A DNA stretch of 64,000 bases, from NCBI RefSeq assembly GCF_964355755.1, contig NC_092670.1, forward strand, positions 38,675,795-38,739,794, given 5' to 3'. Each line of letters begins with the position of its first letter. Position 1 is the stretch's first letter. Origin of the DNA: Antedon mediterranea. Taxonomy: Eukaryota > Echinodermata > Crinoidea > Comatulida > Antedonidae. Below the pieces are notes generated by a model. It searched no databases, was not told where the DNA came from, and was given only the letters and a program-made list of their open reading frames with translations. The translations under genes and the position numbers were made by a program. This document shows positions 29,201 to 36,397 of this stretch, piece after piece.

Positions 29201-32200
29201 TTCGGAGCCTATGAAAAGCACCGTCGAAGCTATGATCTACATTCCTGGAAGTGAGTTGCTATTTCTGTCTTTTAAACTCTGTCTATACACTATCAAACTT
29301 TATGTGACAACAAAAATGTAATGTGCCCATATATGGACATGATGATGTCATATCACTACCATGTTTGGGCACATCACATTTTTTTTGTCAAAATAGTTTG
29401 ATAGTGTAGACAGAGCTTTTGTACTGTACATTCAGGTGCAAAACAATGACTTATCTCTATAATGATATAAATCACACTATCTTTTTGTTTTTGAAGCCAG
29501 TAGCGATGGCAGTACATCTGATGATAGTGACAGCTGTAAGCTATGGTGTGGTATGGCTTCTGGTAAAGTCAAAATATTTGACGGGAGAACCTGGATGCAG
29601 GAGGCAGAATTCTGTGATGCCAAGGACCGAGTGGTAATTATACAATTTGTCAATCAATAAGCAAATATGGTAGTGATATGGCCAAATATGGTAGTGATAT
29701 GGCCAAATATGGTAGTGATATGGCCAAATATGGTAGTGATATGGCCAAATATGGTAGTAATATGGCCAAATATGGTAGTGATATGGCCAAATATGGTAGT
29801 GATATGGCTAAATATGGTAGTGATATGGCCAAATATGGTAGTGATATGGCCAAATATGGTAGTGATATGGCCAAATATGGTAGTGATATGACCAAATATG
29901 GTAGTGGCCACATCACTTTTTTTTTGTTACATAAAGTTTGATAGTGTAGACAGAGCATTAAACTGATATAAAAGTGTTCTTGTTCTTTTACAGTGTTGTT
30001 TAATGTCAGTTGGTACTGGTAGTGTTTGGGCTGGTTCATTTGATACCAACATTTACATTATTGATGTTGATACATACACAGCCAATAAGAAAATTTGCGA
30101 TCACAGTGATTTTGTTTCTGATATGACTGTCACAGCCAATAAAACGTAAGAAAAAAATCTCAGAATAATTAAGACATAACCAGGACACTTATCCTCATGT
30201 GTGGTCAATCTTGATTTCGGAAAGGCAATACCAGATTTGAACAATCTAGGTAAAGCTACCTAAAGCAAAGAAATGTATCTTACAACATGCTCCCTCTTTG
30301 TGGAAATATACTTCACTCAGTTTCCGAGTGCTTTCATTTGTAGAGTTGCCTACACATGTAGTTTGGATGGTGAGATTATGATATGGAATACAATAACGTT
30401 AGAAAAGGTACAGGACTCCATCAAACTGCCTGAATGCAGGAGCTTAACATCAATCAAATGGAAAGATGGCAAACTATGGTGCTGTAAGTACAGTATAATA
30501 ATAATAATAATACGTTTTTTGTGGGTTTTTTTTAAATTCAATTTTCTGTCATATACAATACAAAGAAGACAAAACAAATATAAAGGGCAAGGAAAGACCA
30601 AACAGGTGCTAAACACCTATGCTAGTTGGTCAACTCAGAACAATTCACAGAAATAAACCAAAAAAATTACATTCTACAATTAAAGCATCTACATGAAAGC
30701 GACCAACTATACACACATTTTGAATATCAAAATTATTTTAAAAATAAATATTAAACGTTGATCTTATATCATGGCTCTTAATGCACAAAGCGCGTTACAT
30801 TGTAGTTTATACTGGTAATTTGCTTTATAAAGCTCTCTAATGCTAACAATTTGACAACATTCACCTCAGATTATATTGAGTGTGTAAAATGGGTGAGTAA
30901 GGCAGAGGCGCCGATTTATTGTAGCTACAGAGTCCGTAATAACGGCATGTGTTCGCTCCTAGTTTTGATGGTGGAGCAAGTCTTTTCTCTCGGATAAGGA
31001 CTATAAACCATAGGTCCAACGTACACAGAATAAAACTTGGTTCCCACTAGAACACAACGCAAGGACGTAAGCCGCAACACAAGCGAATTGGCCAATCACA
31101 AGGAATGGTTCACGTAATCTATCGCTTGGATTGGCGTTGCGGTTTACGTCCCTGCATTGCGTTCTAGTGGGAACCAAGCTTTAAGAACCTTTAGTTCATC
31201 ATTTGAGACAAGGAGGGGTTTACTCCCGTAACCTGGTACACAGTCCCAGAGGGATTACCACCTATCTGACAGGCCATGTTATTTGTCAACTTAAAATATA
31301 TGGCACAGTGATGTACCCACAAGAAATAAAGTTGTCCAGGTTTTACAAGAAAAGGGAACAATCTGTTCAAACCACTGGGTTGTCAAAGGCCTCAGCCCAT
31401 TATTCTCTCTGGACACATCATTAACCTGGTTGTTATTATTATCATTATTGTACCATTGTCTATATACCTCTTTTTAATAAATTAAATAATAAATAAGGCC
31501 TCTGTGAAAAAGTGGTCAGGTTGAAGCCGTACCAACCTTACTGATGGCTACGGCCCTGTGGCAGATACTCTTGTGACATGTCATATGCGTTTACTACATG
31601 TTCCACTTATTGTACTTAAATACAGGCACAAAAGAAGCTATCCGTGTCATTGACCCATCAACTGGTGATGAACTCAAGAGGGCAGTATATATGGATGAGA
31701 AAAAATTTCCTGTACAATTTGATTGTTTTCTTACATACGAGGACAAGGTTTGTTGTCAAAGCGTTATAGCTATTTCTGCTTTGTCTACACTATCAAACTA
31801 GTTTGACAAAATAAAGTGTTATGTGCCCAAATATGGACATGATGTCATATCACCGCCATATTTGGGCATATTACTATCATATTTGGGCACTTTTCACACT
31901 TTGTTTGGTGAACTAGTTTAATAGTGTAGACAGAGCTTTAGACTCTTAGACAACCTTTTCCTACACTTGAATGAAAGTAATATATCTTAAGCGTGGTTCC
32001 CACTAGCGACGCAACGCAAGGACGTAGCGCAAGTGAATTGACCAATCACAAGCGATGGCTTATTCGCTTGTGATTGCTAACTGTCTATAACTTCGCTTGT
32101 CATTGGTTAAAACGCTTGCATTGCGTTTACGTCCTTGCGTTACGTTCTAGTGTGAACCACGCTTTAATGTTTATGTATATACTATTGTATATTATATTAT

Positions 32201-33096
32201 ATTGTTAAATCAGTTTGTTTATAATGTTATTCCATTCTTTATTTTGCTAGTTGTGGGTAGGTTGTACTGGGTCAAACAACGGTAAACTTTTAATCTTTAA
32301 TGAAGAGACCTTAGAAGTTATGGACACACTACGCGTTAGTTGCCGTGGTATCAGTAAACTGGTTGCTGTGGAAAATAGGGTAAGTCAGTTTTGAAAACAT
32401 AATAAACTGTCTGTATATTTTGGTTATTATATTTAAAGCATCTTTGCCTCGTCAGTTTTTAACCTCTCGCTACGGCCTTGCACAATGATACTGTAATTGG
32501 GCCCTGAAACTGAATATATTACCTCCACAAAATGATACTGTAATTGGGCCCTGAAAAACTGAATATATTAACTCCACAAAATGATACTGTAATTGGGCCC
32601 TGAAACTGTATATTAACTGAAAAAAAATGATACTGTAATTTGACCCTGAAACTGAATATATTAACTCCAAAAAAATGATACTGTAATTGGACCCTGAAAC
32701 TGAGTATATTAACTCCAAAAATGATACTGTAAATGGGCCCTGAAACTGTATGGTTAACATGACTGAATCTCCTGGTTGAAATACAGTACTGTCACAACAC
32801 TACCTGTATACTACCCGGATTTTCTTGTGGCCAAAACACCTCTACCCAAACGTTTTCTATCCTGTAATTTTAGTAATGCATGTGTTCTTTCTCGACATTA
32901 GATTTGGGCTGGCAGCAAACAAGGTAAAATTCATTTATTTAATACCAAGACATGTCGCAGAGAAGAGAAAGTTCTAGAGGCCCATGAGGACGCTATTCGC
33001 TCCATGTGCATGGCAGCCAATCAGTATATTTTAACAGGTTCGGGAAGTAAGGATGGAAAAGTTGCAATGTGGAAGGCCGATTTTGATAATACATAA
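11251..33096 (+). CDS. DENND3: DENN domain-containing protein 3 (Rab12 GEF)
   Basis: Twenty-eight coding exons join in one frame of 1341 residues: 11251-11487, 11757-12051, 12407-12540, 13287-13432, 15524-15632, 18899-19096, 19939-20079, 20678-20784, 21092-21250, 21499-21595, 21879-22012, 24521-24669, 24835-24902, 25017-25115, 25341-25477, 26044-26216, 26661-26759, 27105-27285, 27613-27752, 28410-28522, 28683-28787, 29121-29250, 29497-29633, 29994-30145, 30344-30483, 31626-31747, 32251-32379, 32902-33096. uDENN, cDENN and dDENN occupy about residues 55-560 (LCFPDEAYV, then LITQAPYFG, then FVPI-like FTYVPIV and FLMGCHSEH). A PH-like PHenn segment (GRLVLTQKRLVFLGD) is near 880-930, and WD40 repeats run from about 1085 to the end (MIWN, IHLFN, VAMWK). 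DENND3 activates Rab12 in autophagy and recycling. In-frame stops precede the ATG. Exon 7 has a duplicated acceptor, and the exon 14 donor (TAT/GTTAAA) is weak. Confidence 0.93.
12650..12761. mobile_element. MITE family H1, left-truncated copy
   Basis: Right half of the family: repeated CATATCACTACCATATTTG, then GGGCACATCACAC, TTTGTCAAAC and the terminus TAGTGTAGACAGAGCT. The left end is replaced by unrelated sequence. DENND3 intron 3. Confidence 0.85.
12908..13203. mobile_element. MITE family H7 (TTAAAGATGTATTGTCCCCC)
   Basis: The left end reads TTAAAGATGTATATTGTCCC and the right end ATATATCTTTAA. The middle contains the family marker GCTGCTAGCAGCCAATTTT and CAAAGTGAATAACTTTG. Non-coding, in DENND3 intron 3. 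Other copies are near 15905, 23825, 43540, 45635, 49020 and 58463. Confidence 0.7.
13831..13984. mobile_element. MITE family H1
   Basis: Ends GTCTAAACTATCAAACTAG and TTTGATAGTGTAGACAGAGC with the family core between them. The left half carries a CACTCTTCCTTGGATGTAC variant that is also seen at about 14295. DENND3 intron 4. Confidence 0.88.
14222..14456. mobile_element. MITE family H1, longer variant
   Basis: Left end diverged (GCTCAAAGCCTACACATG). The right end ACTAGTTTAATAGTGTAGAC then AGAGCT is typical. An internal GGAAGAGTTAACTATTTCCTGG segment makes it longer than its relatives. DENND3 intron 4. Confidence 0.82.
14709..14803. mobile_element. MITE family H1, internally deleted
   Basis: Both ends are present (TCTGTCTACATTATCAAA and TTTGATAGTGTAGACAG) but the middle is collapsed to about 60 bases, losing the ATATGGTAGTGATATG block. 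Confidence 0.85.
14983..15055 (-). tRNA. tRNA-Thr (anticodon UGU)
   Basis: On the minus strand a complete cloverleaf of 73 nt is seen: acceptor GCCTCTA/TAGGGGC, D arm with AGCTCAGGGGTTAGAGC, anticodon arm CTGGT-CTTGTAA-ACCAG with anticodon TGT, and T arm with GAGTTCAAATCTC. A run of five Ts just downstream (minus strand) fits Pol III termination. It lies antisense in DENND3 intron 4 and is base-for-base identical to the copy at 18724. Confidence 0.95.
16016..17168 (-). mobile_element. Helitron-like non-autonomous element, copy 1 (5' part missing)
   Basis: Read on the minus strand, the element ends with the hairpin ACTCGTCCGTAGTGACGAGT, then TCAAAT and CTAG (16019-16016), followed by a host T. 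A 3' hairpin, CTRR and insertion before T are Helitron hallmarks. The body is about 1.15 kb, rich in GCGCG and CACGCG blocks, with no long ORF. It lacks the distal hairpin seen in copies 2 and 3 and lies directly against copy 2. Confidence 0.65.
17169..18364 (-). mobile_element. Helitron-like non-autonomous element, copy 2
   Basis: Same 3' hairpin and CTAG end (17172-17169) followed by T on the minus strand. The other end holds a perfect hairpin GGTTATCCGC/GCGGATAACC (18340-18364) and an A-run at about 18299-18320. It is in tandem with copy 1. About 1.2 kb, non-coding. Confidence 0.68.
18724..18796 (+). tRNA. tRNA-Thr (anticodon UGU)
   Basis: A 73-nt cloverleaf identical to the one at 14983-15055 but on the plus strand. 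The A-box TAGCTCAGGGGTTAGAGC and B-box GAGTTCAAATCTC are intact, and TTTT follows at about 18801. It lies in DENND3 intron 5, about 100 bases before exon 6, in sense orientation. Confidence 0.95.
19466..19760. repeat. 41-bp minisatellite, about 7 copies
   Basis: Near-identical units begin GACCTCTATGAGATGTACTG and continue TAGGCAGACAGTAGTCTGTA. Each unit contains the short inverted pair CAGAC/GTCTG. The copies are almost perfect, so the array is young. DENND3 intron 6, about 110 bases before the duplicated exon 7 acceptor. Confidence 0.95.
19855..19998 (+). repeat. 69-bp tandem duplication across the DENND3 exon 7 acceptor
   Basis: Acceptor TTTTACAG plus the first ~60 bases of exon 7 occur twice, with exon starts at 19870 and 19939, exactly 69 bases (23 codons) apart. 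Both copies encode CFMVFILPFKWPFTYV. The two differ by four bases, two of them synonymous and two in one codon (Leu/Pro). The second acceptor gives the canonical protein; the first would insert 23 residues in frame in the cDENN domain. Confidence 0.9.
20159..20324. mobile_element. MITE family H1
   Basis: Ends CTCTGTCTACACTATCCAAC and TTTGATAGTGTAGACAGAGC with the family core. An internal TGGGAGATGTACTCCCTGG hairpin variant is present. DENND3 intron 7. Confidence 0.88.
20402..20655 (+). mobile_element. tRNA-derived SINE
   Basis: Starts near a tRNA-like head (GTTTGGGGTTAATGTGCTTG, B-box GGTTCAATCCTGACC) and ends in ATAAATAAATAAATA. A fragment of the same family lies antisense at about 57355-57480. 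DENND3 intron 7, ending about 20 bases before exon 8. Confidence 0.65.
21328..21440. mobile_element. SINE fragment related to the 45.2/51.8-kb family
   Basis: ACTGGGTAGCCTCTTTAGTC and CTCCCAGAGGACCCAGT match the distal part of the tRNA-derived SINE at 45155 and 51815. No head is present. DENND3 intron 9. Confidence 0.55.
22244..22399. mobile_element. MITE family H1, intact with TTA target duplication
   Basis: Ends AGCTCTGTCTACACTATCAA and GATAGTGTAGACAGAGCT are flanked by TTA at 22241-22243 and 22400-22402. Internal order: GTTTGACAAAAAAAG, GTGATGTGCCC, ATATGGTAGTGATATG blocks, GGGCACATCACATTTTTTTG, AAATTTGATAG. This copy can serve as a type specimen. DENND3 intron 11. Confidence 0.93.
22511..23170 (+). 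repeat. Direct repeat pair of ~130 bp, 530 bp apart
   Basis: The stretch from CATTGCTTCTTTGTACTCC through TGAAGCGGGGGTC, GGAGAGTGCCACATG and GTAAAGATGGGTAAATTTC occurs at about 22514-22635 and again at about 23041-23160 with scattered mismatches. It is an unassigned interspersed repeat or local duplication in DENND3 intron 11. Confidence 0.8.
23825..23995. mobile_element. MITE family H7, partial
   Basis: Contains GTATTGAGTCCCCCT, GTTATCCACTTTGA, CTGCCAGCCAGTTTTTTGG and TTGAATTTAACCATTTATTT in family order. The right half is missing. DENND3 intron 11. Confidence 0.65.
24058..24196. mobile_element. MITE family H1
   Basis: Ends AGCTCTGTCCACACTATCAA and TTTGATAGTGTAGACAGAGC. TTA precedes it and TTT follows, so one flank has mutated. 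DENND3 intron 11. Confidence 0.9.
24303..24461. mobile_element. MITE family H2
   Basis: Long near-perfect inverted ends: AGCTTGGTTCCCACTAGAAC then GCAACGCAAGGACGTAAG, about 45 bp of each arm pairing. Flanks are TAA (24300-24302) and TTA (24462-24464). DENND3 intron 11, about 60 bases before exon 12. Confidence 0.88.
25794..25959. mobile_element. MITE family H1, TAA target duplication
   Basis: Ends AGCTCTGTCTACACTATCAA and GATAGTTTGGACAGAGCT are flanked by TAA at 25791-25793 and 25960-25962. The orientation is opposite to the 22244 copy, judging by the core. DENND3 intron 15. Confidence 0.92.
26234..26390. mobile_element. MITE family H1, 18 bases from a splice donor
   Basis: Left end AAACTCTGTCTGCACCATC. 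The right end stops at TTTGATAGTGTTTAC. The insertion begins only about 18 bases after the donor of DENND3 exon 16 (26216/26217). Confidence 0.88.
26455..26588. repeat. 17-bp minisatellite, about 8 copies
   Basis: Unit TGTACTGTACCTCACCA repeated almost perfectly. DENND3 intron 16. The unit contains the self-complementary string TGTACTGTACC, which fits slippage or gene conversion. Confidence 0.95.
26880..27037. mobile_element. MITE family H1
   Basis: Ends AGCTCTGTCTACACTATCAA and GATAGTGTAGACAGAGCT, complete core. It lies in DENND3 intron 17, ending about 65 bases before exon 18. Confidence 0.92.
27736..28312. repeat. 22-bp minisatellite grown from the DENND3 exon 19 splice donor
   Basis: Units of GATACATAGCAACAAAGGTA plus two bases, about 26 copies, start inside the last 16 coding bases of exon 19 and run about 560 bases into intron 19. 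The first unit holds the real donor (AACAAAG/GTAAGG at 27752/27753). Later units carry copies such as AAAG/GTAGGG or AAAG/GTAGAG, and a higher-order pattern with AAGCAGGGACACATAGC appears from about 27965. The unit length is not a multiple of three. Confidence 0.93.
29275..29417. mobile_element. MITE family H1
   Basis: Left end AAACTCTGTCTATACACTATC, right end TTTGATAGTGTAGACAGAGC, core in reverse order relative to 22244. It starts about 24 bases after the donor of DENND3 exon 22. Confidence 0.88.
29660..29956. mobile_element. MITE family H1 with an expanded internal minisatellite
   Basis: The family's internal 21-bp block (ATGGCCAAATATGGTAGTGAT) is amplified to about 12 near-perfect copies (29660-29905). 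It is followed by the normal right end GTTTGATAGTGTAGACAGAGC. The left terminus is missing. The 21-bp unit keeps frames open on both strands, which explains the repetitive open frames here; they are not genes. DENND3 intron 23. Confidence 0.9.
30895..31285 (+). mobile_element. SINE interrupted by an H2 MITE
   Basis: The left part (GAGGCGCCGATTTATTG, then CGGATAAGGACTATAAACC, then GTACACAG) and the right part (AGAACCTTTAGTTCATCATTT onward) match consecutive segments of the SINE at 51815-52120. The H2 element at 31034-31190 is inserted between them. DENND3 intron 25. Confidence 0.65.
31034..31190. mobile_element. MITE family H2 inside a SINE
   Basis: Ends AACTTGGTTCCCACTAGAAC and GTTCTAGTGGGAACCAAGCT. 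Flanks are TAA (31031-31033) and TTA (31191-31193). The insertion splits a SINE, so the MITE is the younger of the two. Confidence 0.85.
31779..31936. mobile_element. MITE family H1
   Basis: Left end GCTTTGTCTACACTATCAAA, right end TTTAATAGTGTAGACAGAGC. It starts about 30 bases after the donor of DENND3 exon 26. Confidence 0.88.
31990..32163. mobile_element. MITE family H2, TTA target duplication
   Basis: Ends AGCGTGGTTCCCACTAGCGA and CTAGTGTGAACCACGCT are flanked by TTA at 31987-31989 and 32164-32166. DENND3 intron 26. Confidence 0.88.
32483..32755. repeat. ~47-bp tandem repeat, about 6 copies
   Basis: Units of AATGATACTGTAATTGGGCC, CTGAAACTGAATATATTA and CTCCAAA, moderately diverged. DENND3 intron 27. 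The minus-strand open frame across it is a by-product of the repeat. Just upstream (about 32432-32477) is a short repeat found in the other orientation near 22696-22745. Confidence 0.9.
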
Positions 33097-33449
33097 GAAA
33101 AAAAACCAACACAATAACATGCCTAGAAGTAAAAAAAACCAACACATGCCTAGAAGTAAAAAAAAACAACACAGGTCTAAAAGTAGCCCTAGCCAAAAGG
33201 ATGTTTTGTCACGTAAAACAGGAAAACTTCACTTTTGGCAAAAACATATTACAAAAATTATTAATTCTTTAAAAAAAAGACTAAAGAAAATAAATTTAAC
33301 CAAAGACACATTGACTTCTAGATAAGACTTCTACTACTGGTTTTTATCAGGTAATGTAAATCATTGTTTTCCAAATTATTTGAATTGAAAACATACTTTA
33401 TATTATGTACTTTATAAATCAATGTAATACAGTCTCATCCTTTGGGACA

Positions 33450-33655
33450 CCCATATTGAGGGGACTTCTCAATTGAGGGGAAACTGCTATTGAGGGGACA
33501 TCCCTATTGAGGGGAAACTGCTATTGAGGGGACATCCCTATTGAGGGGACATCCCTATTGAGGGGACACCCCTATTGAGGGGACACCCCTATTGAGGGGA
33601 CACCCCTATTGAGGGGACATCCCTATTGAGGGGACATCCCTATTGAGGGGACACT
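33450..33655. repeat. 17-bp minisatellite, about 12 copies
   Basis: Units of CCTATTGAGGGGACATC with ACACC and AAACTG variants. It lies downstream of DENND3 and may be within its 3' flank. The G4 runs recur every 17 bases on the plus strand. Confidence 0.93.
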
Positions 33656-34590
33656 TTACCATGAACTGAATGATATTTAAACACTACGGCCAACTTTTAT
33701 TCAGGACACCTACTATTTTTATAGAAAATAAGTGTGAATATATTTGACAAGTATTTAAAGTTGGATACAAATTATAAACTTTATATCTGATGACCAAATT
33801 GTGAGAAAATAGTTTGTAATATAGTAAAGTAAAATATATAATAAAAATTAAGTACTAGAAGAATACCATAATTAATAGATTATGGTATGAGAACTTAGCA
33901 ATAATATTTTTTTATAATCATTACTATTATTTTTAATAATTAAATATATTAAAAAATGTATAAACATTTTATGCAATATCTGCAATAGTGGAGTACTAAA
34001 ATATAGTTCTGTTAATAATGAAGCGCATTCTTCCATAAATAGTTTTCTATTTACCGTACTTACCGTAATAATAATATTAATAAGTTTTCAATTTGCGCTA
34101 GGCATCATCATTAGCAGTCTTCCATAAATAGTTTTATATTTTACAGTACTTACCATAATAATAAGCTTTCAATTTGCGATAACCTTAATATAAGGCATTA
34201 TCATTTTGTAATGCGTAATTTCTTGGAGCTAGAATTGGTTAAAACTAGACCAAGGAAGCACATCCTAAAGTCTGTGCATCCTTACAATATTTCTAGGTTG
34301 TCGCAATTGGAAACTCTCCATTAATTGACCAAGTTATTTAAGAGAGAAGATTATAAACTATTAACTGTACCCACTAGTGGAGTACTAAAATGTTCGATGT
34401 CTGTTATATTAATAATGAAGTGCTAGTAACATGTTTACCACGAGGAGAATTCACTTTTTTACAAGCATGTCCACAAGTGCATCTATGTTTTTAGAATAAG
34501 AGTGTTGAATAGTGAAAATGATCTTGTTATGTGTACTCTGAACTATCTGTTACGATCTTCAAATCTCTTCACTAAAGGGAGAAAACCTTA

Positions 34591-34785
34591 AGCGTGTTTT
34601 CCTGTCGAAGTTATCGTTAACAATAATCAACAAACCTTCTACGTAAGCATTGAAATGTTAACGATTTACAGGAAAAGGTACTCGCTATCGTTATCATTTC
34701 AACTTGATCGTTTTCAAACGATCGTCGTTAAACTGTTAATGATCAACGAAGATAGCGTTGAATAACGTCGACAGGAAAACAGGTT
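34591..34785. mobile_element. MITE family H5 (AGCGTGTTTTCCTGTCGA), TTA target duplication
   Basis: Ends AGCGTGTTTTCCTGTCGAAG and CGTCGACAGGAAAACAGGTT are flanked by TTA at 34588-34590 and 34786-34788. The 195-bp body has many CGTTAAC and ATCGTT motifs and could fold on itself. The TIR core TTTCCTGTCGA is shared with the larger element at 59875-62084. Confidence 0.82.
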
Positions 34786-35119
34786 TTATTTTAGTGTGAT
34801 TTTCCGTTTTGTTGTTTGTTGTATATTGTATATGGAATTTTTATTTTTTCATGGAAGCAATCAATAATGAAGTGCAGTCTTCAAATAAATAGTTTTATTG
34901 AAAAAAATTAAAATATTAATTAAAATTCGAATTAGTGTACAATAAATATTAAAACATTTTCCTCATTGTACTAAACAAGGGAGTTGAAATCCCTGTAGAA
35001 AATCTATAGAATACATAATCTTGTTTGTAGAGAAACACATAAATCCACTGCAAAATAAATTTAAAATACCGATTCCCGGGTTATTAAAAACATGGTTAGA
35101 TCAAGTAGTTGTGACGCCA

Positions 35120-35281
35120 CAAAGCCTTGTTTACACTATCAAACTTTATGTTAAAAAAATGTGATGTGCCCATATATGGACATGATGATGTCATATCACC
35201 ACCATATTTGGGGATATCACTACCATATTTGAGCACATCACACTTTTTTTGTCAAACTAGTTTGATAGTGTAGACAGAGTT
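35120..35281. mobile_element. MITE family H1
   Basis: Left end GCCTTGTTTACACTATCAAA, right end TTTGATAGTGTAGACAGAGT, full core. It lies downstream of RITA1. Confidence 0.88.
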
Positions 35282-35744
35282 TTAAACTGCGTTGTAATTT
35301 GATAAAACCGAAAAAAAAACAAAACAGTTATGTTGAATAGAATGAATCGCCAACAAAATCTTGTTGAAGGTCACTGTAAAAAAATACAGCATTACTGTAT
35401 TAATCTTTTTTTTTAAAATTAAAAATCTTTTGAAATTATGTGGATGACCAGTGCACACTTTTGATCCAACAATTTTGACCTTGTTCAATTATTTGCTAAA
35501 TTGGGTTATTATTATTATTATATATATTTTTTTTTCAACTTTATTTATAGAGGGTAACCCCTCCAGCTAGACAAATTAATGCCAGTTGATATTTAGGAGC
35601 CCTCTTAAATTCATACAAATGATAAATAACATTATGATAAAATACATTATTTACAAATAAATGCAGTCATAAGCCCCCCTCTGAAAAAAAAAAAACTCAA
35701 TCCCACCGTGGGATTACAATGGGACCCCTATTCACAATACGCGC

Positions 35745-35750
35745 TTTATT
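35745..35750 (-). terminator. RITA1 poly(A) signal overlapping the stop codon
   Basis: On the minus strand the stop TGA runs straight into ATAAA (TGAATAAAGCG), so the canonical AATAAA shares its first A with the stop codon. If used, the 3' UTR would be only about 20-30 nt. A second AATAAA lies at 35540-35545. Confidence 0.5.
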
Positions 35751-36334
35751 CATTTCCACGGTTGTCTAGTACTACCAGCTGAACTTGGTCGTGCTGAACT
35801 TGGTCTTGCTGAATTTGGTCGTTTTCCCCCAGCGGAACTAGGTCGTGCTGAACCTGCAGAAAAAGGTCTATTAGTTGACCCTTGCGTTGTCATACTCATA
35901 CTGCCAGAAACGGGCGGACTCCACATCAGTATTTGACCTTTAACTGTACTCTCCTTTTCCCAAGGTGCGGGAAAGCTCGGCGTCGGTAACCGTGGTCCGA
36001 ATAGTGTCTCATCCACGTACGATGGCGAGTGTTTATGAATACGGTATGGGTTGTGTGTCCGAGGCATTCCTTTTAAAGGTGTTTTAATTTTGGGAACTTT
36101 TGTTTCATCACCTTTTTTTGTCAGGGTTGACTGATTATTGCCATTTGAGTTAATGTCTAATTTTGGAGTGAGCTTTACTGCAGACGCCTTAAATAGTGTT
36201 TCATCAACTTGTGATTGTTCAGCTACTTTGCGGTATTTGTAAGTTTTTTTGACAGGTGTGGTTCTCCCTGTGAAAGGTCGATTTGAATCTCTTCCGGATT
36301 CTAAAAGTCCTGTTGTTGTACCAAAACCACTCAT
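35750..36334 (-). CDS. RITA1: RBPJ-interacting and tubulin-associated protein 1 homologue
   Basis: A single coding exon of 194 residues. Family features: two VDETLF motifs (43-48 and SYVDETLFG at 105-113), a preceding NPYRIHKHSPSY segment, the Trp motif ILMWSPP (135-141), and the C-terminal QPWK that closes the family. In vertebrates RITA1 shuttles between nucleus and cytoplasm, binds RBPJ through a RAM-like hydrophobic-Trp-x-Pro motif and also binds tubulin, dampening Notch output. MWSP fits that motif. The tail (about 155-187) is a low-complexity SARPSSAG repeat. It is shorter than the human protein (269). An acceptor at 36398-36399 implies a non-coding first exon upstream. It is divergent from KYNU. 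Confidence 0.85.
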   Translation of the reverse strand: MSGFGTTTGLLESGRDSNRPFTGRTTPVKKTYKYRKVAEQSQVDETLFKASAVKLTPKLDINSNGNNQSTLTKKGDETKVPKIKTPLKGMPRTHNPYRIHKHSPSYVDETLFGPRLPTPSFPAPWEKESTVKGQILMWSPPVSGSMSMTTQGSTNRPFSAGSARPSSAGGKRPNSARPSSARPSSAGSTRQPWK

Positions 36335-36336
36335 TG

Positions 36337-36393
36337 TTATCGTGTTCCTCGAATTAACATGTCCATTAATTCATTTTTGTCATTTTTAAACAT
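36337..36393 (-). promoter_or_regulatory. Upstream ORF in the RITA1 leader
   Basis: On the minus strand an 18-codon frame (MFKNDKNEL...) ends in TAA just two bases before the RITA1 ATG and lies in another frame. A stop this close allows little rescanning distance, so it may lower or couple translation. It assumes the transcript begins at or above the acceptor at 36398. Confidence 0.45.
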
Positions 36394-36397
36394 CAAT

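Larger units (their letters stand above)
33097..35749. other. Convergent spacer between DENND3 and RITA1
   Basis: A DENND3 AATAAA is at 33289-33294, about 190 bases past the stop. Just after the stop, ATGCCTAGAAGTAAAAAAA repeats about twice. A minisatellite (33450-33655), an H5 MITE (34591-34785) and an H1 MITE (35120-35281) follow. A degenerate repeat with AATAATGAAGTGC and TAAATAGTTTTAT occurs near 33990, 34380 and 34860. No further gene is seen. Confidence 0.6.

Noticed and set aside
29654-30039. Long repetitive open frames on both strands (YLAISLP, MAKYGSD, VVIWPNM repeats)
   Set aside because: They are products of a 21-bp minisatellite inside an H1 MITE; the period is divisible by three and lacks stops. 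No gene structure surrounds them.
11226-33096. Two genes, a DENN protein and a separate WD40 protein
   Set aside because: All 28 exons keep one frame with matching phases, and the domain order equals that of DENND3.
33053-33325. Lys-rich frame running past the DENND3 stop
   Set aside because: Starts out of frame inside the last DENND3 exon and continues through A-rich 3' sequence; the WD40 frame ends cleanly at 33096.
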